From assembly GCA_009792885.1 (NCBI GenBank), contig WMCF01000009.1, forward strand, positions 1,341,054 to 1,405,053: DNA of 64,000 nucleotides, in the 5' to 3' direction. This document shows, piece after piece, positions 49,001 through 60,300 of this stretch (position 1 is its first letter; each line of letters opens with the position of its first letter). The notes under the pieces are model-generated. The model did no database searches. It saw nothing but the letters and a program-made list of their open reading frames with translations, and was not told the origin of the DNA. The DNA is from Eremophila alpestris peregrina. Its lineage: Eukaryota; Chordata; Aves; Passeriformes; Alaudidae. The translations under genes were made by a program, and so were the position numbers.

Positions 49001-52000
49001 AATTGCCTCATTTATAGCTAATGCATTCCAGTTTTGCTGTTGCTTTTTCTCCGAGGATAATTGCTCAGGCCGGTATTTTTGTTTCTGAAATCTTGATGAA
49101 TAAAAACAAAGGTCCTGCTTTGTGAATTGAGATGCTGCTTTTATTGGGAGAGACAGAGGTCACGTAAAATTCTTAGGTTTAGGAAGTGACCACATCCGTG
49201 GGTGAGAGGCTGTCCGGGTGAGCCTTGCTCAGCCCTTTGACAGCTCAGATTTCCCGCTGTGCTCCATCGTCAGACCTCTTTGTGTGCTGCAGCTTATTGC
49301 AACAGAAAGCCACTTCCAGGCAAATTGTGTCCAGCACTGCTCTTTCAGTCCTGTCCACAGAGCACATGCCCTGTGGGTACAGGGCTGGCGTAAGGGATGC
49401 TCTGCAAATGCAGCTCTCCTCCTCACAGCCTGTGCCTGAACATCCCCACAGGGATGAAGGCTGGTGCTGGTACAGGAGGAGACACAGAGCACCTCCTGGG
49501 ATAGTCTGGGGTATTAACACAGCACTGCTCTTGTGTGTTCTGCAGGATTAATCCTGATGTTCCTACAAATATATTTTGTATGCATCCTTTGTGTCTCCAG
49601 AAATTTTACTGGTGAGGATGGAGCAAACTTCTGGCAGCATACACTTCAGTTTCCTCGTAGTCGTGGTCCTTTCCAGCACCAGGTGATATTTCTCTTTGTC
49701 AGGAATAAAACAAGAGCTGCAGACTTCAGTGCTTCTGTTGCAGTTTTGTAAAGGCAAAACTCTAGACACAATTGTGGGTTTTGTTTATTTTATGGTCAGG
49801 GTAGTTCTGGCAACAGGTTTTGAGTGAACAGCTCTTAGAAAACAAAGTCATGGCTGTCAGGAGGAGACCATTCCAGCTTTCAGTACTTCTGAAATATTAC
49901 TCAGAAGTAACATTCCGAGGTTATTGAGGGCTAAAAAAATGACAGCTAGGAGAAGAGCCTTCTGTCTCTGGCATCCCAGGGCACCCTGAAGCTGTCAGCA
50001 TGGGCATGGGGTGCAGGTTAGGTGTCCCTTCCTCATGGGCTTCACATGCTCAGAGCTCTGCCTGCAATTTCACACCAATGACAGAGACACCAAGTTGTCA
50101 TATCTGGCATCCTTCATGGCTTGGTTTGTAAGGCTTCCCTGGATTAATTCCCATCTGATTAAATCACATCCTGTACATAAAGAGCTGATTTGGATTGACA
50201 GCCTTCCTCATAAACATGCCTCAAATGTTCTTGTGCACATGGTGAGAGAGGATCATAAATTTGCTGTAAATGCTTTAAAAGGTGAGAAAGCTGAGTGTCA
50301 GCTGGTGCTCAGCCTTGCCAAATCTGTGCTTGTAGTAGTGAGGAGACGTTCAGGGGATAACAATCACAATACATTTTTGGGAGTGTGTGTGTTGCACAAG
50401 ATTGAAAGTGAAAGTAATTAAGAAGACAACTTACTGTTGGATGTGATGGATCTACCATTGTTCAAGGCAGGGTTAAATGTCTTCATGTGTATTGTACTTC
50501 TGACAAGAACAATTCATTTAGTGCTGGAACTTGTGGTGTGAACATCTTCAGAGAAGTGTACTTCTGTTCTTGGGGATAAATCCCTGAGGAAGGGTCTCAG
50601 AAGTTCAGTTTGGGTCACTGGCAGCATAAATAGAAAGGAAGGAGAGATGAATACACACAGACTGATCACAAATGGTAGTGAACATTGGATTTCATCTGCA
50701 GAAATTTTAAAGAATGTTACTTATTCCACTGGGCCAACTCTACATTCTATTTCTTTCAAATCACCTGCCTTCCTGAGGGGAGAATAACAAACCTCATAAA
50801 CTGGTTATTTTTGCTGTGAAAGTGAAGGTGGTTGAACCATTCTTTAAGCCTGTAGTTGTCAGTCTCAGCGTGAAGATTGTTTAGTTCATAACATTGGAAT
50901 AGGAATTTTCTGCTTTTGGGAAAGAACTGTGAAGCTGACTACAAGTGGTTGCTTAAAAAAGAGCTCCTTTTTCTAGACACTTAAGAGGTGGTTTAAAGCA
51001 GTAAAACAGATTATGCTTTTATTCTTGTTTTATGGAACTAGCAAAGAAGTTTTAGTGTAGTTTCTCCTGGAGGTTTTGATCTAATGTGAGATAACAACCA
51101 AACTTAAAATGGCTTTTGATGCTGCTCTGAATGAAGGAAAATTCTAATCCTGATCTCGGAATGGCTGGTGAAAGGTGATGTGTGTCCTGGAAGTCAGGAG
51201 TTAACGTGGATCCCTGTCTGCCCCAGGGTGTGCCTTAGTGGGTAACCCCTGTTTGCACAGCCTGTGTGCTCCCACCCTGAGGCTCAGCCCTGGCCCACAC
51301 ACACCTGTGGGGCGTTTTCAGACAGGTGAAATAAACCCTGAAGGTCAAAGATGTGCTCTCCCAAGGGCACCAGCCCATCAAGTCTGAGCACACATCAGTA
51401 AAGGCCACAAAAGGAAAATGCCAATTCAATAAAACCATGTTGCTAGCAGGACCTCGGTAATTAAACACCTGCATGCAGTGATTGTGGGACTAATTACTAC
51501 AGTCAGAGCAGCCTCTCAAATGCAGTTGTTTTCAATCAGTGCCTCAGCCTTCGCAGATGTTTAGAAGAAAACAGCTCAAAACCCCACCTTCACCCACCTC
51601 TGGCTTTGTGCTGATGAAACCTGTAGCTTGTTTTTATCTTGCTCTTCATCTCCTTCTCTCCAACGCCCAATCTCAGAAATGTTGTTTGACTGTGGATGCC
51701 AAAAACCTACATATTGAGGGTTAAATGAAAGCCACGGAGATCCTAAAACTGTATACAATGTTTATCTTGTTCTTGCTGAGCCCAAAACTGTGAAGCTTGT
51801 ACTGCTAAAGATTTAAAAATGGAGAAGAAAGAAGTACAAGCGCTATAACTTCTAGCCAGGTAGTTACAGCACTTGTACTATAGAATATTTAGAAGCAAAT
51901 GTTACATTTCTGTGTTATTATTCTTGAAATCATGTCTCTGAATTCTGAAAGGGCTTGTACAAGTTGGTGATCAAGCATTGTGCATCTTTGGTTCCCACCA

Positions 52001-52644
52001 GGCTGCATGACATTAGAAAGAGATGTCTTCTGTGTTTCTGGGAACACTGATCAGTATAGAGTTGCTCTGGAGTGGACTGGAAAGATTTAATTCTGTATAC
52101 TTCCCATTTAGATGACCTGCTACATGGGTGCTCTCCAGAGAATTACCAGTACTGATTATCCAGTTTTCCTTGATCTTAAAGTAGTTAGAGGCCTTCTCAG
52201 CTTTGAATGAGAAACAGCAGCACTATTTGAGTTTGCTGTAGGAAGACCACTGCTAAACAAAATCATGCTGAGAATAAAGCAGAAAAACCTGGGAACATTA
52301 TTTGAGGGGAGGAAATAAAAAGTAGGGCAAAGCAAAGAATAGAGCCTTTGGGAAGCTTGTGCAGTCATACTTCATTTGGATTTTCTTTACAGAAATTGGC
52401 TACAGCTAGAAAATGTAGAGAGCCTTGTTTGTTTGAAAATTACCAAATCCAAATCTAAACTCTAGTTTGCCTGTGGAGACCTGAACAGGTTATTTTTCCC
52501 TGAGCATTTTCATACTTGTGAGAATGACCAGTCTTCAGAAGTATAGAATTTTGTGGTCAGACTTTAGCTCCAGTCCTACAAAGGGGCTCAAAGTGATCAG
52601 AATAATAATTGATTTCTAGCTGCAACATTTAATGTTTTAATCAC
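46031..52644. other. Noncoding stretch with GC-richer patches
   Basis: No repeat end or RNA gene is recognised. GC-richer patches at 47640-47930 and 49195-49560 carry several overlapping ORFs on both strands, a composition effect. The ORF at 50011-50421 (plus, 136 codons) has no recognised domain and no splice context. Confidence 0.4.
48531..48543 (+). other. Possible 13-nt microexon
   Basis: A very strong acceptor (tgctttcttctttctgtttttag) is followed after only 13 bases by a full-consensus donor, TAG|gtgagt. Phases 0 and 1 are open. Alternatively this is a recursive or decoy splice site. Confidence 0.2.
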
Positions 52645-52714
52645 AGACCAATAATTATCTATTTTTATTTCATTTCAGAGACCAATAATTATTTCTTTTT
52701 ATTTCATTCCACAG
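52645..52714. repeat. 34-36 bp tandem duplication duplicating a splice-acceptor-like site
   Basis: The unit agaccaataattat...tatttcatt is repeated at 52645-52678 and 52679-52714. The first copy ends in tttcag and the second in tccacag, so each carries a pyrimidine tract plus AG. It lies immediately upstream of the 52715 candidate exon. Confidence 0.9.
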
Positions 52715-52782
52715 TGCTGCCTGAAATGCCTTCAAATGTTGCCTAATACTGAAAATCAGAGTGAAATTAAGCTCCCTATGTG
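52715..52782 (+). other. Candidate exon (68 nt)
   Basis: Begins after cattccacag. Phase 0 is open for 22 codons plus two bases (CCLKCLQMLPNTENQSEIKL), then a weak donor, ATGTG|gtattt. It matches the phase-0 exit of the 40396-40435 candidate. Without the donor the frame continues to TAA at 52814. The peptide is helix-like and Cys/Leu-rich at the start. Low-to-moderate support and no family recognised. Confidence 0.28.
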
Positions 52783-53869
52783 GTATTTTTATATGACTAA
52801 GAAAATTCTGTCATAAACATGTCTAATTCTCTAAGATACAGAGTAGTGCTTGCAACAGTCTCTTCCATCTCAGTCTTGTTCTTCAGATTTAGAGATTTTT
52901 CTTGGTTATGGTGTAGAATATATGATCAGATTAAGATGAGGGGGTTTCCTATCTGGCAGATGCTATATATAGCAGAAGCATTTCACCTAAGGAGGCACAG
53001 ATGCCTTCCAAAGACTCATTGTAGCTCAGCTTCCTTGTGAGAGTGCAAGGGGATTTATTCCAGGTAGGGATGGTAAATGTAATTTGCAGAATAAAGCATC
53101 TGTTTTTAGTGTGCGAATACACATTTGTGGTGTCTCCACCTTCCACACTTCAGGACCATTTAAATATTTGAAAATCAAATCTTTGCCTGTTCTCTGCTGA
53201 ATGCAAGATAAATTTGCATTTTTTGAAAAGACATTTCCTCCCCTTTCTGACACTGCAGATTCACCAGCTCATTCTCCATTTCAGCTGTCTGCAAGTCTGG
53301 ACTTCTCCCAGTTACTCTGTGTGGTTTTGAAACCAGCAAGGACATTCTCTCCAAATAACTCCATTCTTCATTCTAACTCATTTTTTTTCTAAGAATGCTT
53401 TATACATTAAAACCTCATGCTTTGCCAGGGTTTCCAGCGCCTCACAAGTGTCAGATTTCAGAAATGAGTGCTCAATCTGCTGTGCACCAAAAGGCCCAAA
53501 GCAGCTGTTGGCAGTCAGCTGGTGCAGAAACTGGAAGTGTGGTGCTGCCTCCTTCTGCCTCCTGCTGCATTGGGTGACCACGGTGGGGGTGACCCCTGTG
53601 AGAACAGACCAAGGTCTGCCCATGCAGGACATGACTGCCTCCAGTGGGCTCCCTGCAGGACACAGCTGAGCCCATCGGCCAAACTCCTGGTACCTCTGGG
53701 AAAATGTGCTCAAGAAAGGGCAGGAAATACTGGACAGGCAGAGGAGGAGGGGAAAAAGGTGAGAAACAACTGGGTTCAAAAACAGGGTTGGAGGAGAAGG
53801 TGCTCCGGGTGCCAGAACAGGTACAACAGCCAAGTGAGAGACCATCCCAGTAGCCAATGGAAAGCCATG

Positions 53870-53875
53870 CCAGAG
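53870..53875. repeat. Left target-site duplication of solo LTR
   Basis: The sequence ccagag lies directly before the TG terminus of the LTR and is identical to the copy at 54467-54472. Confidence 0.9.
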
Positions 53876-54466
53876 TGTTGGAATCCTGAAGGCTGAAAAT
53901 TTTAGGCTTTCTGTGCTAAAAGGTGCTGACCCTCAAGCAAACACCACATTTGGCTTGAGACCTTGGGACAGGCTCCTGAGATTGAGCGATAGCACAGGGG
54001 TTGTGGGTGAGTAGTTTGAATGGTGTCGTGTGATCTCACAGGGTGAAAACCATAGATTTAAGATTTTAGTATATAGTAATGTGTGTGAGCCAAGATGGAG
54101 GATTTAAGGCATTGTCTAAGTCCTTCTTTTCACTTTTTCTTCCTTCTTCTTCATGGGTTTAGGTGGTTTTCTGTAATTGGGTGAAAAAGTCCAGATTGCA
54201 GACCTTTAGTGGTCATCATTGGGTCAAAACCATAAATAATATGTGTCATCTTGTTATTGGGTAAACAGTGCTTAAAAGACCTTGGAAAAAGTTAGTAGAG
54301 GGCATTTTGCCTCATTTTTCTAGCTTACTAGTTAGAGCTCACAGCTCATGAGTCTGTAAATAGATAAGATATAATAAATCACCAAGTCCGAACTCAAACT
54401 TTTGTTTCCTGTGTATCATTCATCCTGACCTTGGCAAGAGCAAGAAAAGGACATAGCCCTGTAACA
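53876..54466 (+). mobile_element. Solo LTR of an avian endogenous retrovirus
   Basis: A 591-bp element starts TGTTGGAATCC and ends TGTAACA, flanked on both sides by the 6-bp direct repeat ccagag (53870-53875 and 54467-54472), a target-site duplication. Inside are aggtggttttctgtaattgg, a TATA-like cttaaaag at about 54272, and an AATAAA polyadenylation signal at 54373-54378 followed by the usual short R/U5-like tail. Orientation follows the AATAAA. A 6-bp duplication fits beta/alpharetrovirus-like (ERVK-type) integration, as in many songbird LTRs. No internal gag/pol/env sequence is present, so it probably arose by recombination between the two LTRs of a former provirus. The intact duplication and termini suggest a fairly young insertion. 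Confidence 0.93.
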
Positions 54467-54472
54467 CCAGAG
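54467..54472. repeat. Right target-site duplication of solo LTR
   Basis: The sequence ccagag lies directly after the CA terminus of the LTR and is identical to the left copy. Confidence 0.9.
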
Positions 54473-57118
54473 CACAGGGAAGATGTCAGGAGGAGTCAGT
54501 AGCAGATAGGACTGATTATAATCGTCCAACCTCATCTACACCCAAACCTCCTGGTGTTGGTAAAGGAGACAGGAGAGAAGGAAGGAGGTTGGTTGTGGGG
54601 AAGGCAGGGGAAAGAAAGGTATTGTTTCAGTAGTTGTCTTTTTGTTTCCTGCCACCTTAATCAGTAGGCAACAAATTAAGTTAATTTTCATCAAGCTGAG
54701 TTTGTAACAGGAAGCAATCTCCATGTTTTTACTTCACTCCACAGGCTTTTTATTTCTGTTCTTGCTATTTACTCCCCTGTTAAGTAAGTTCAGTTGCACA
54801 GACAGGAACAAGCTGGGCTGTGTGAACATCTCAGGGAGAGAACGAGCAGCTGGGTGGGAGTTTGGCTGATTCTCAAAGTTGGCCCACCACACTTGTTCAT
54901 GAAGACTGATCTCTTCAGTTCTGGAAAGCCTGGAGTTTCAATGCAGCTTATGGTCCAAGGGATATTCCCTAGGGAAACCCATAAGCTTACTACTATTCTA
55001 TTCTGTGACAATATTACAGCTGTTTTCAGCATAGGTTCCTGCCATAGTGTTGCAAAGGCTGATTTTGCACTTGTATTTCTAGGAAAAAGAGTTTTTTGTG
55101 TCTTTTGAGGTGTTAGGACCCACAGATCCCTTAATGGCAATGAACATGCTGATCCAGATGATACAGTGCCTTGATGGAGACATATTTATGAAGATGTGGA
55201 CTGTGCCTGTGTTATGCCCTTGTGGTCCAGGTTTTACAAAGAAGATGAAGGCACAATGTTGCCTCAGGTGGAGAGGTGGTTGGAATGTTTGATTGGTGCA
55301 ATTTGGGGGTGGGCAGAGAGAAGAGGAGGACTCTTCAAGTGGACTTCCAGTGTACATCTAATTGATTCTTCTGAAAGATGTACGATTTCTTAATTGATAG
55401 CCCATTTTAAAAGCCATGTATGTGCATAGACAGACATTCTATTTATGCACAAGGGGTACCTATTTAACAGAAGGGGCTAACAGCCACTGTGGCACACAAT
55501 ATACATAAAAACTGTAAATCTACACAACCCTTGGAAAGCGAGGAGGCGTCTCAACAGGAATTCATGGTCTTTGAAGCAGAAACTGTTTGTCTGTCACGGG
55601 TACTTCATAGCAGCCAAGACTATATAAGTCATAATCTTCCTGACTGGAGATAAAAATCCATGAGTGACTTTGGCAAATGTTAAAGTTGCTTCTAGAGTAG
55701 TATCTTTGTATTGCCATCCTCACAAATTATACTGGATAGCTTTAGTAGAACAATGTTTCTTTCTGGCCATTGCTACGGAAAAGAAAGATAATTTTATGGA
55801 GCCAAGATTAAATTTAGGCTATTCGTTATTAGTGAAAAACATAAGATTTGATACATTGGGGAGATTACATTCTGCTTGCAATTAGGTGAATTTTAAATCT
55901 AGAGTTTATAAATTGTACAGATATGCCATTATTTAACATCCATTATTGTAGTTATCTCTTCTTGGTGGCTTCGCTTGTCTCAGTTGCCAAATTTGATCAG
56001 TGACATGCAGAAATATTTTTCTCCAAAGGCACAACAATCTTGTTCAGACTTTTGTCCCCCAAATGGCACTAACAGTCTTTCCTCAGGATTTATCACTGCA
56101 CAATGCCAAATAAAGCAAGTTAATAAACTATCAGGTATTGCATAATTCATATTCTCCTATATTATATTGCTTGTTTAATACTAATCTGTTCTCATTCTTG
56201 TGTTTTCTAATTCATGTGTCCCTACCTGCAGTCATACCTCAAGAAATACAAAAAGGTTCACTCATTTAGGGTTTAGCAAAATTAGGTGCCTAAACCCTAA
56301 AGGGTAATTTTCAGACATTTCCAAGCCTCCTCTGGGACCCAAATGATGAGTGTGTTGGTGGGCTATAGAATTTCCGTTGCTATGGCTGCAAGACAGCAGC
56401 TGGTACCTAAAAGTTCTGGAAATAGTGGTCATTGACACTCTTGCCCAAACAATTGGGTGAAAGAGGGTCAGTGGCACCTTGTCCTCCTGTTGGTGGGGTT
56501 GGTTGGTGGTTATGAAACTCATCTGTGGGAAATGAGAGACCTGGCATGAGCCAGGCAGCCATTTCCTTCTCAGCACCTTGCTCTGATGATGCTGCAGTGG
56601 GAATGGCTCTTCCCATCTCTGCAGAAACACTGCTGGTTTCTTGCACTCACAAGAACAAGCACAGCTCTGGTCCAACAATGTAGCTTCTGACAAAATGTCA
56701 GAATGTTCTCCCCCTAAGCATCTGCAAAACTCCAGTAGCTTTAGGAGTGTAGGTGTGTGGGTTTGCATCCTCTCTGATGCCAGGTGTGCAGAAGTCCTGC
56801 CTGCAGATGTTCAGGCAGAGATAATACAGAACAAAGAGTGGGGGCTGGTGCTGCTCCCAGACAACGTCTGAAATGGCATCTGCTCTGCTTTAGGAATAAG
56901 CTGTTGTGAGCTAGAACACCTGTAAATCTCACACTGATACACTGATGGTATTTCAGCCATAAGAAAGACTGGGCCTGAAGACAGAGTTTCCTTGCTGTGT
57001 AGCATAAATGTGACACAAATGCTCTGACTGCTGTTCCAAAGATAATTCTGTTCTGGCAGCCTTTTTTCTGTAGTTCAGAACTACAGATTCCTCTGCAGGT
57101 GCCTGAGAGGAGGTTACA
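54473..57118. other. Noncoding stretch, nothing recognised apart from an inverted repeat
   Basis: Includes ORFs at 54790-55140 and 56262-56768 (minus) that match no family I recognise. No convincing exon or repeat end. Confidence 0.4.
56265..56301. repeat. 12-bp perfect inverted repeat with telomere-like motif
   Basis: tttagggtttag (56265-56276) and ctaaaccctaaa (56290-56301) are exact reverse complements around a 13-base loop. The arms contain TTAGGG and CCCTAA. It could form a hairpin in RNA or single-stranded DNA. Confidence 0.9.
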
Positions 57119-57120
57119 CA

Positions 57121-57330
57121 TCACAGAATCATTGAGTGGTTGAGGTTGTGAGGGAGATGACCTCTGGAGATTATCTGGTCCCACTTAAGCAGGTCCAAAT
57201 GACAGCAGTTGCCCCAGACCATGTTCAGATGGCTTTTGAATATCTCCAGGAAGTGGGATGCCACAACCTTCCTCACTTGCAACTCTTCTGAAAAGAGTCC
57301 TTTCTTTCCATGAAGAGTGATAGAGTAGAC
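57121..57330 (-). mobile_element. CR1 LINE 3' fragment
   Basis: Antisense CR1 3' end on the plus strand: tcacagaatcattgagtggt, gacctctggagattatctgg, ccagaccatgttcagatggc and ttttgaatatctccaggaag. Similarity fades after about 57325. The minus-strand ORF at 57121-57594 reads out of this fragment and is not host coding on present evidence. Confidence 0.88.
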
Positions 57331-60300
57331 TACTACAAAAATGGCAATATCTGCAAAGAGCTCATCATCTGTGAGAAAGAACACATTTCCTACCAAGGCT
57401 GGGACCTGACAAAGTACCCACAGGGTAAATTTGGTGAATGGAGAAATGGGTGAGAGAGGTATTTCTTGTCTGCCTGCATTAGGATTCCCAATCCAGAAAG
57501 GTGTTTGCCACACCTGATTCCCATTGACATGCAACTTGCACAAACATAAAGTTGCATCGTCACCTTTGAAAAATAAGTCCCAGATTGGCTGCATGCATTT
57601 TGTGTCAAATTGTATGTTTTGTAAAATCTGGTAAAAAATGAATCAGGATCAAAAGAGTTAATTATTCACTTTTCCTACTGAAGTGTGGTAATGATTAACA
57701 TCTACAGGCTGTTTTACTCCTTTTTAGAACTTGTTGTCTGCTTTCTCTGCCTTGATTCACTCTGAAGAACCTACTTGCATTTTAAACTGTGAAAGGCCAG
57801 AGAGCAGATGTTGTCAGCTCTGAAGGCTGTTGTTACTGCTTATGAATGTACTTTGAAAAACTCGTGGTTGCTATTAGCCTCAAACCCCTGGGTTTTGTTT
57901 GGTTTTGGTTTTTCCCCCCCGACACTTTCTATAAATCTATTTGTACATTTTTTTCTTGTATTTTAGGTTTGCATGGCAGCTGGTTTGATGTATGTTTAAT
58001 AGTTTCTCTGCCTCCCAGCAAGGGCCTAGTGACAGCTTTTGTCTAGGATTTAGTTGGTTGGAAATGCTATTACCATATAAGATATTGACAGCTATCAAAA
58101 ATCCCCTGTAGAGCTAAATCTGTATGCTGTATACCCTAGGACATTGCTTTGGTCCACTATGTACTGCTGTGAGTGCTGTGGACAAACAGGTGTAGATTAC
58201 AAGCTGTGGTAACAAATGGTTATGAATCATATCATCAAGAAAACAGATTCCTTCAGATACAGACTCTGATATCCAGATGTGTTTGTGATTTACTGCTTTC
58301 CCAGACTCTGCTAGAAAGAGGCGCTCAAAAAGGATCAAGGTTTCTTGATTTTTGACCACAAGTATGCTACATGCTAGCTTTAAAAATATCACCCTCTTCC
58401 ATTGTTAAAACAGGCTGTATTTCTTGTCTTCTTTAGCAAAAATGAGCTAAGCTGTTTGGCTTAAGTGATGGTGGCACTTAATACTCCTCAGCAAATGAAA
58501 ATAAATCTAATGCTGATAGCTGACTGCATGATGACTCAAGAGAAATCTTGTGTATTGGGCCGTAACACAAAACTTTGAAGAAACAAAAAATATAGAGTTG
58601 TGGTTTATCTTAACCCACTCTCAGTGATTCATTAGGAGAGTTGGGATTTAGTGACTTTCATGTCAGAAATCAAATAAGAGGCAAACCCTCACTTTCTGAG
58701 TGGCTGGCAACTTCATACCCTGTTTTACAAAACTGGTTTAAATTCAAGTTTATCTCTTCTAGAGCATGTTAAGCATGAATCATTAAATTTTAAAACTCAC
58801 TCATCAATTATTTTTTTCTATTTTCAGGTGGAAAAAATAGCTCAAGCTTTGATAATTGTTCTCTGATTATTTTTATTTTCTGAGATTGAAAAGTGTATTT
58901 TTTTCCTCTGGCATTTTGTTTGAATTATCTGATATGCATACCCTGTCGACCTCACCATGAGGAGATCTTAAAGCCCTGAAATGTGATAAAAATATGATCT
59001 TAAACTTCATTTGCATATTCTCTACCTGTTGCTTTCACGTAAGTATCAAAACAATTCTTATTCCCACCAGGCCTCCAAAATTATACTTACATGGGACCTA
59101 CTTACAAAGTGCCTATATTCCTATAGTGTCTGATTCTTAAACTTCTCCTTCCTTGGAGTGAACTTCCTCCCATTTGACAGACCTCAAAGCTGTTCCCTGA
59201 GCACTGAGAAAGACCTTTGAGGGAAACAATTTTGTGGATAGTCTGTGGTTTAGATGTCCCACCGTGACTGTCCCTCATTTTGTATTTGTTGGAATTGAGT
59301 CTCTGTTGTGAGATGGTCAACCTGCACAGAGCCAGATGGCTGAAGTATCTGTGATTCAAACTACAGTTTTCTTCTAAATTCTACTATTTGTCTTCTGTCT
59401 GTACATTTAGGTTTAAAAAAAAAAAAAGTCTGCTAACCAGAAGGGACCCCTGTTATTCAGGCAGAGTCTCAAGACATCTCAGGTTGGAAGACAGCAATCT
59501 TTAGTTGATGAGCTGATGACCAGCTGATAGTCTTATGATGATAAATGCAACTTAGAGAAAAAATCTTTTGTCCTCTGATGTTAATCTCACATACTTGTAT
59601 TTGGTAACTTGTGCTGAAATGTCCCATTTATATCAAACCAGGTAAACCAGAGGAGGGAGACTGTGAATGTGTAAGGAAAAATTATTCATTACGTTGCACG
59701 TGGTTCTAAGATAAATGTCCTCAAGAGAAACTGTACCAAAAGGAAAGGAGGATTTGTGCTTTGGTGTAGTCTGAGAAGTTTTATAAAAGTGATTTATTTC
59801 AAATGTTAATATATAGGGAACTAGGTAATATTGATTACATGGATGGGGCACAGAGCAGCAGAGATTGAATAGGAATTCTTGAGGAGATAGGCAGGTGGAA
59901 GATGGAGTCCTGTCCCTCACTTCCCTGGGTGGGGGCTCCTGGTTGTTCCAGAAACACAGGGTATGAAGCAAAAGATGTAACAAACTGATGTCCCTGGGAG
60001 CTGGGGCCTCATGAGCAATGTAGGGATTGATTTCAGAGTGCAGTTTGCTGGCGGATCGAGTTTATCTAAGTCTGTGCCATCTCTCCACCAGCCACTGCTG
60101 CTCTTAGTCTGCCTACCTTTGTGTGCTCCTTTCCCTCTACCAGCACTGACTTACAGGCAGCTGTGCAGTGACCTGAATCTGTTTTCAATCAGCAGCCTTA
60201 CTTTTCAGGGTTAATTTTCAACTGTGCATCAGCCTGTGAGTCTGGGCAGCCAGATGTTTGTGTGAGCCAAGCCTCCGGCACAGGGCATGAATAAGTGGCT

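Noticed and set aside
49218..49551. Four overlapping ORFs on both strands
   Set aside because: A GC-richer patch with few stop codons leaves several frames open at once, which argues against any of them being real.
50011..50421. Plus-strand ORF of 136 codons
   Set aside because: It starts and stops without splice or promoter context, shows no recognised domain, and is within the length expected by chance in 64 kb.
53378..53896. Overlapping ORFs on both strands (up to 159 codons) just left of the solo LTR
   Set aside because: They overlap in four frames in a GC-richer patch. No frame has a domain or splice signals. I considered retroviral internal sequence, but the LTR begins at 53876 with a clean target-site duplication, so this is outside the insertion.
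56262..56768. Longest ORF in the window (minus, 168 codons)
   Set aside because: There is no recognisable domain, no splice or start context, Pro/His/Ser-rich chance composition, and the telomere-motif inverted repeat lies inside its 3' end.
57121..57594. Minus-strand ORF of 157 codons
   Set aside because: Its downstream part is the antisense reading of a CR1 fragment. The rest has no family resemblance.
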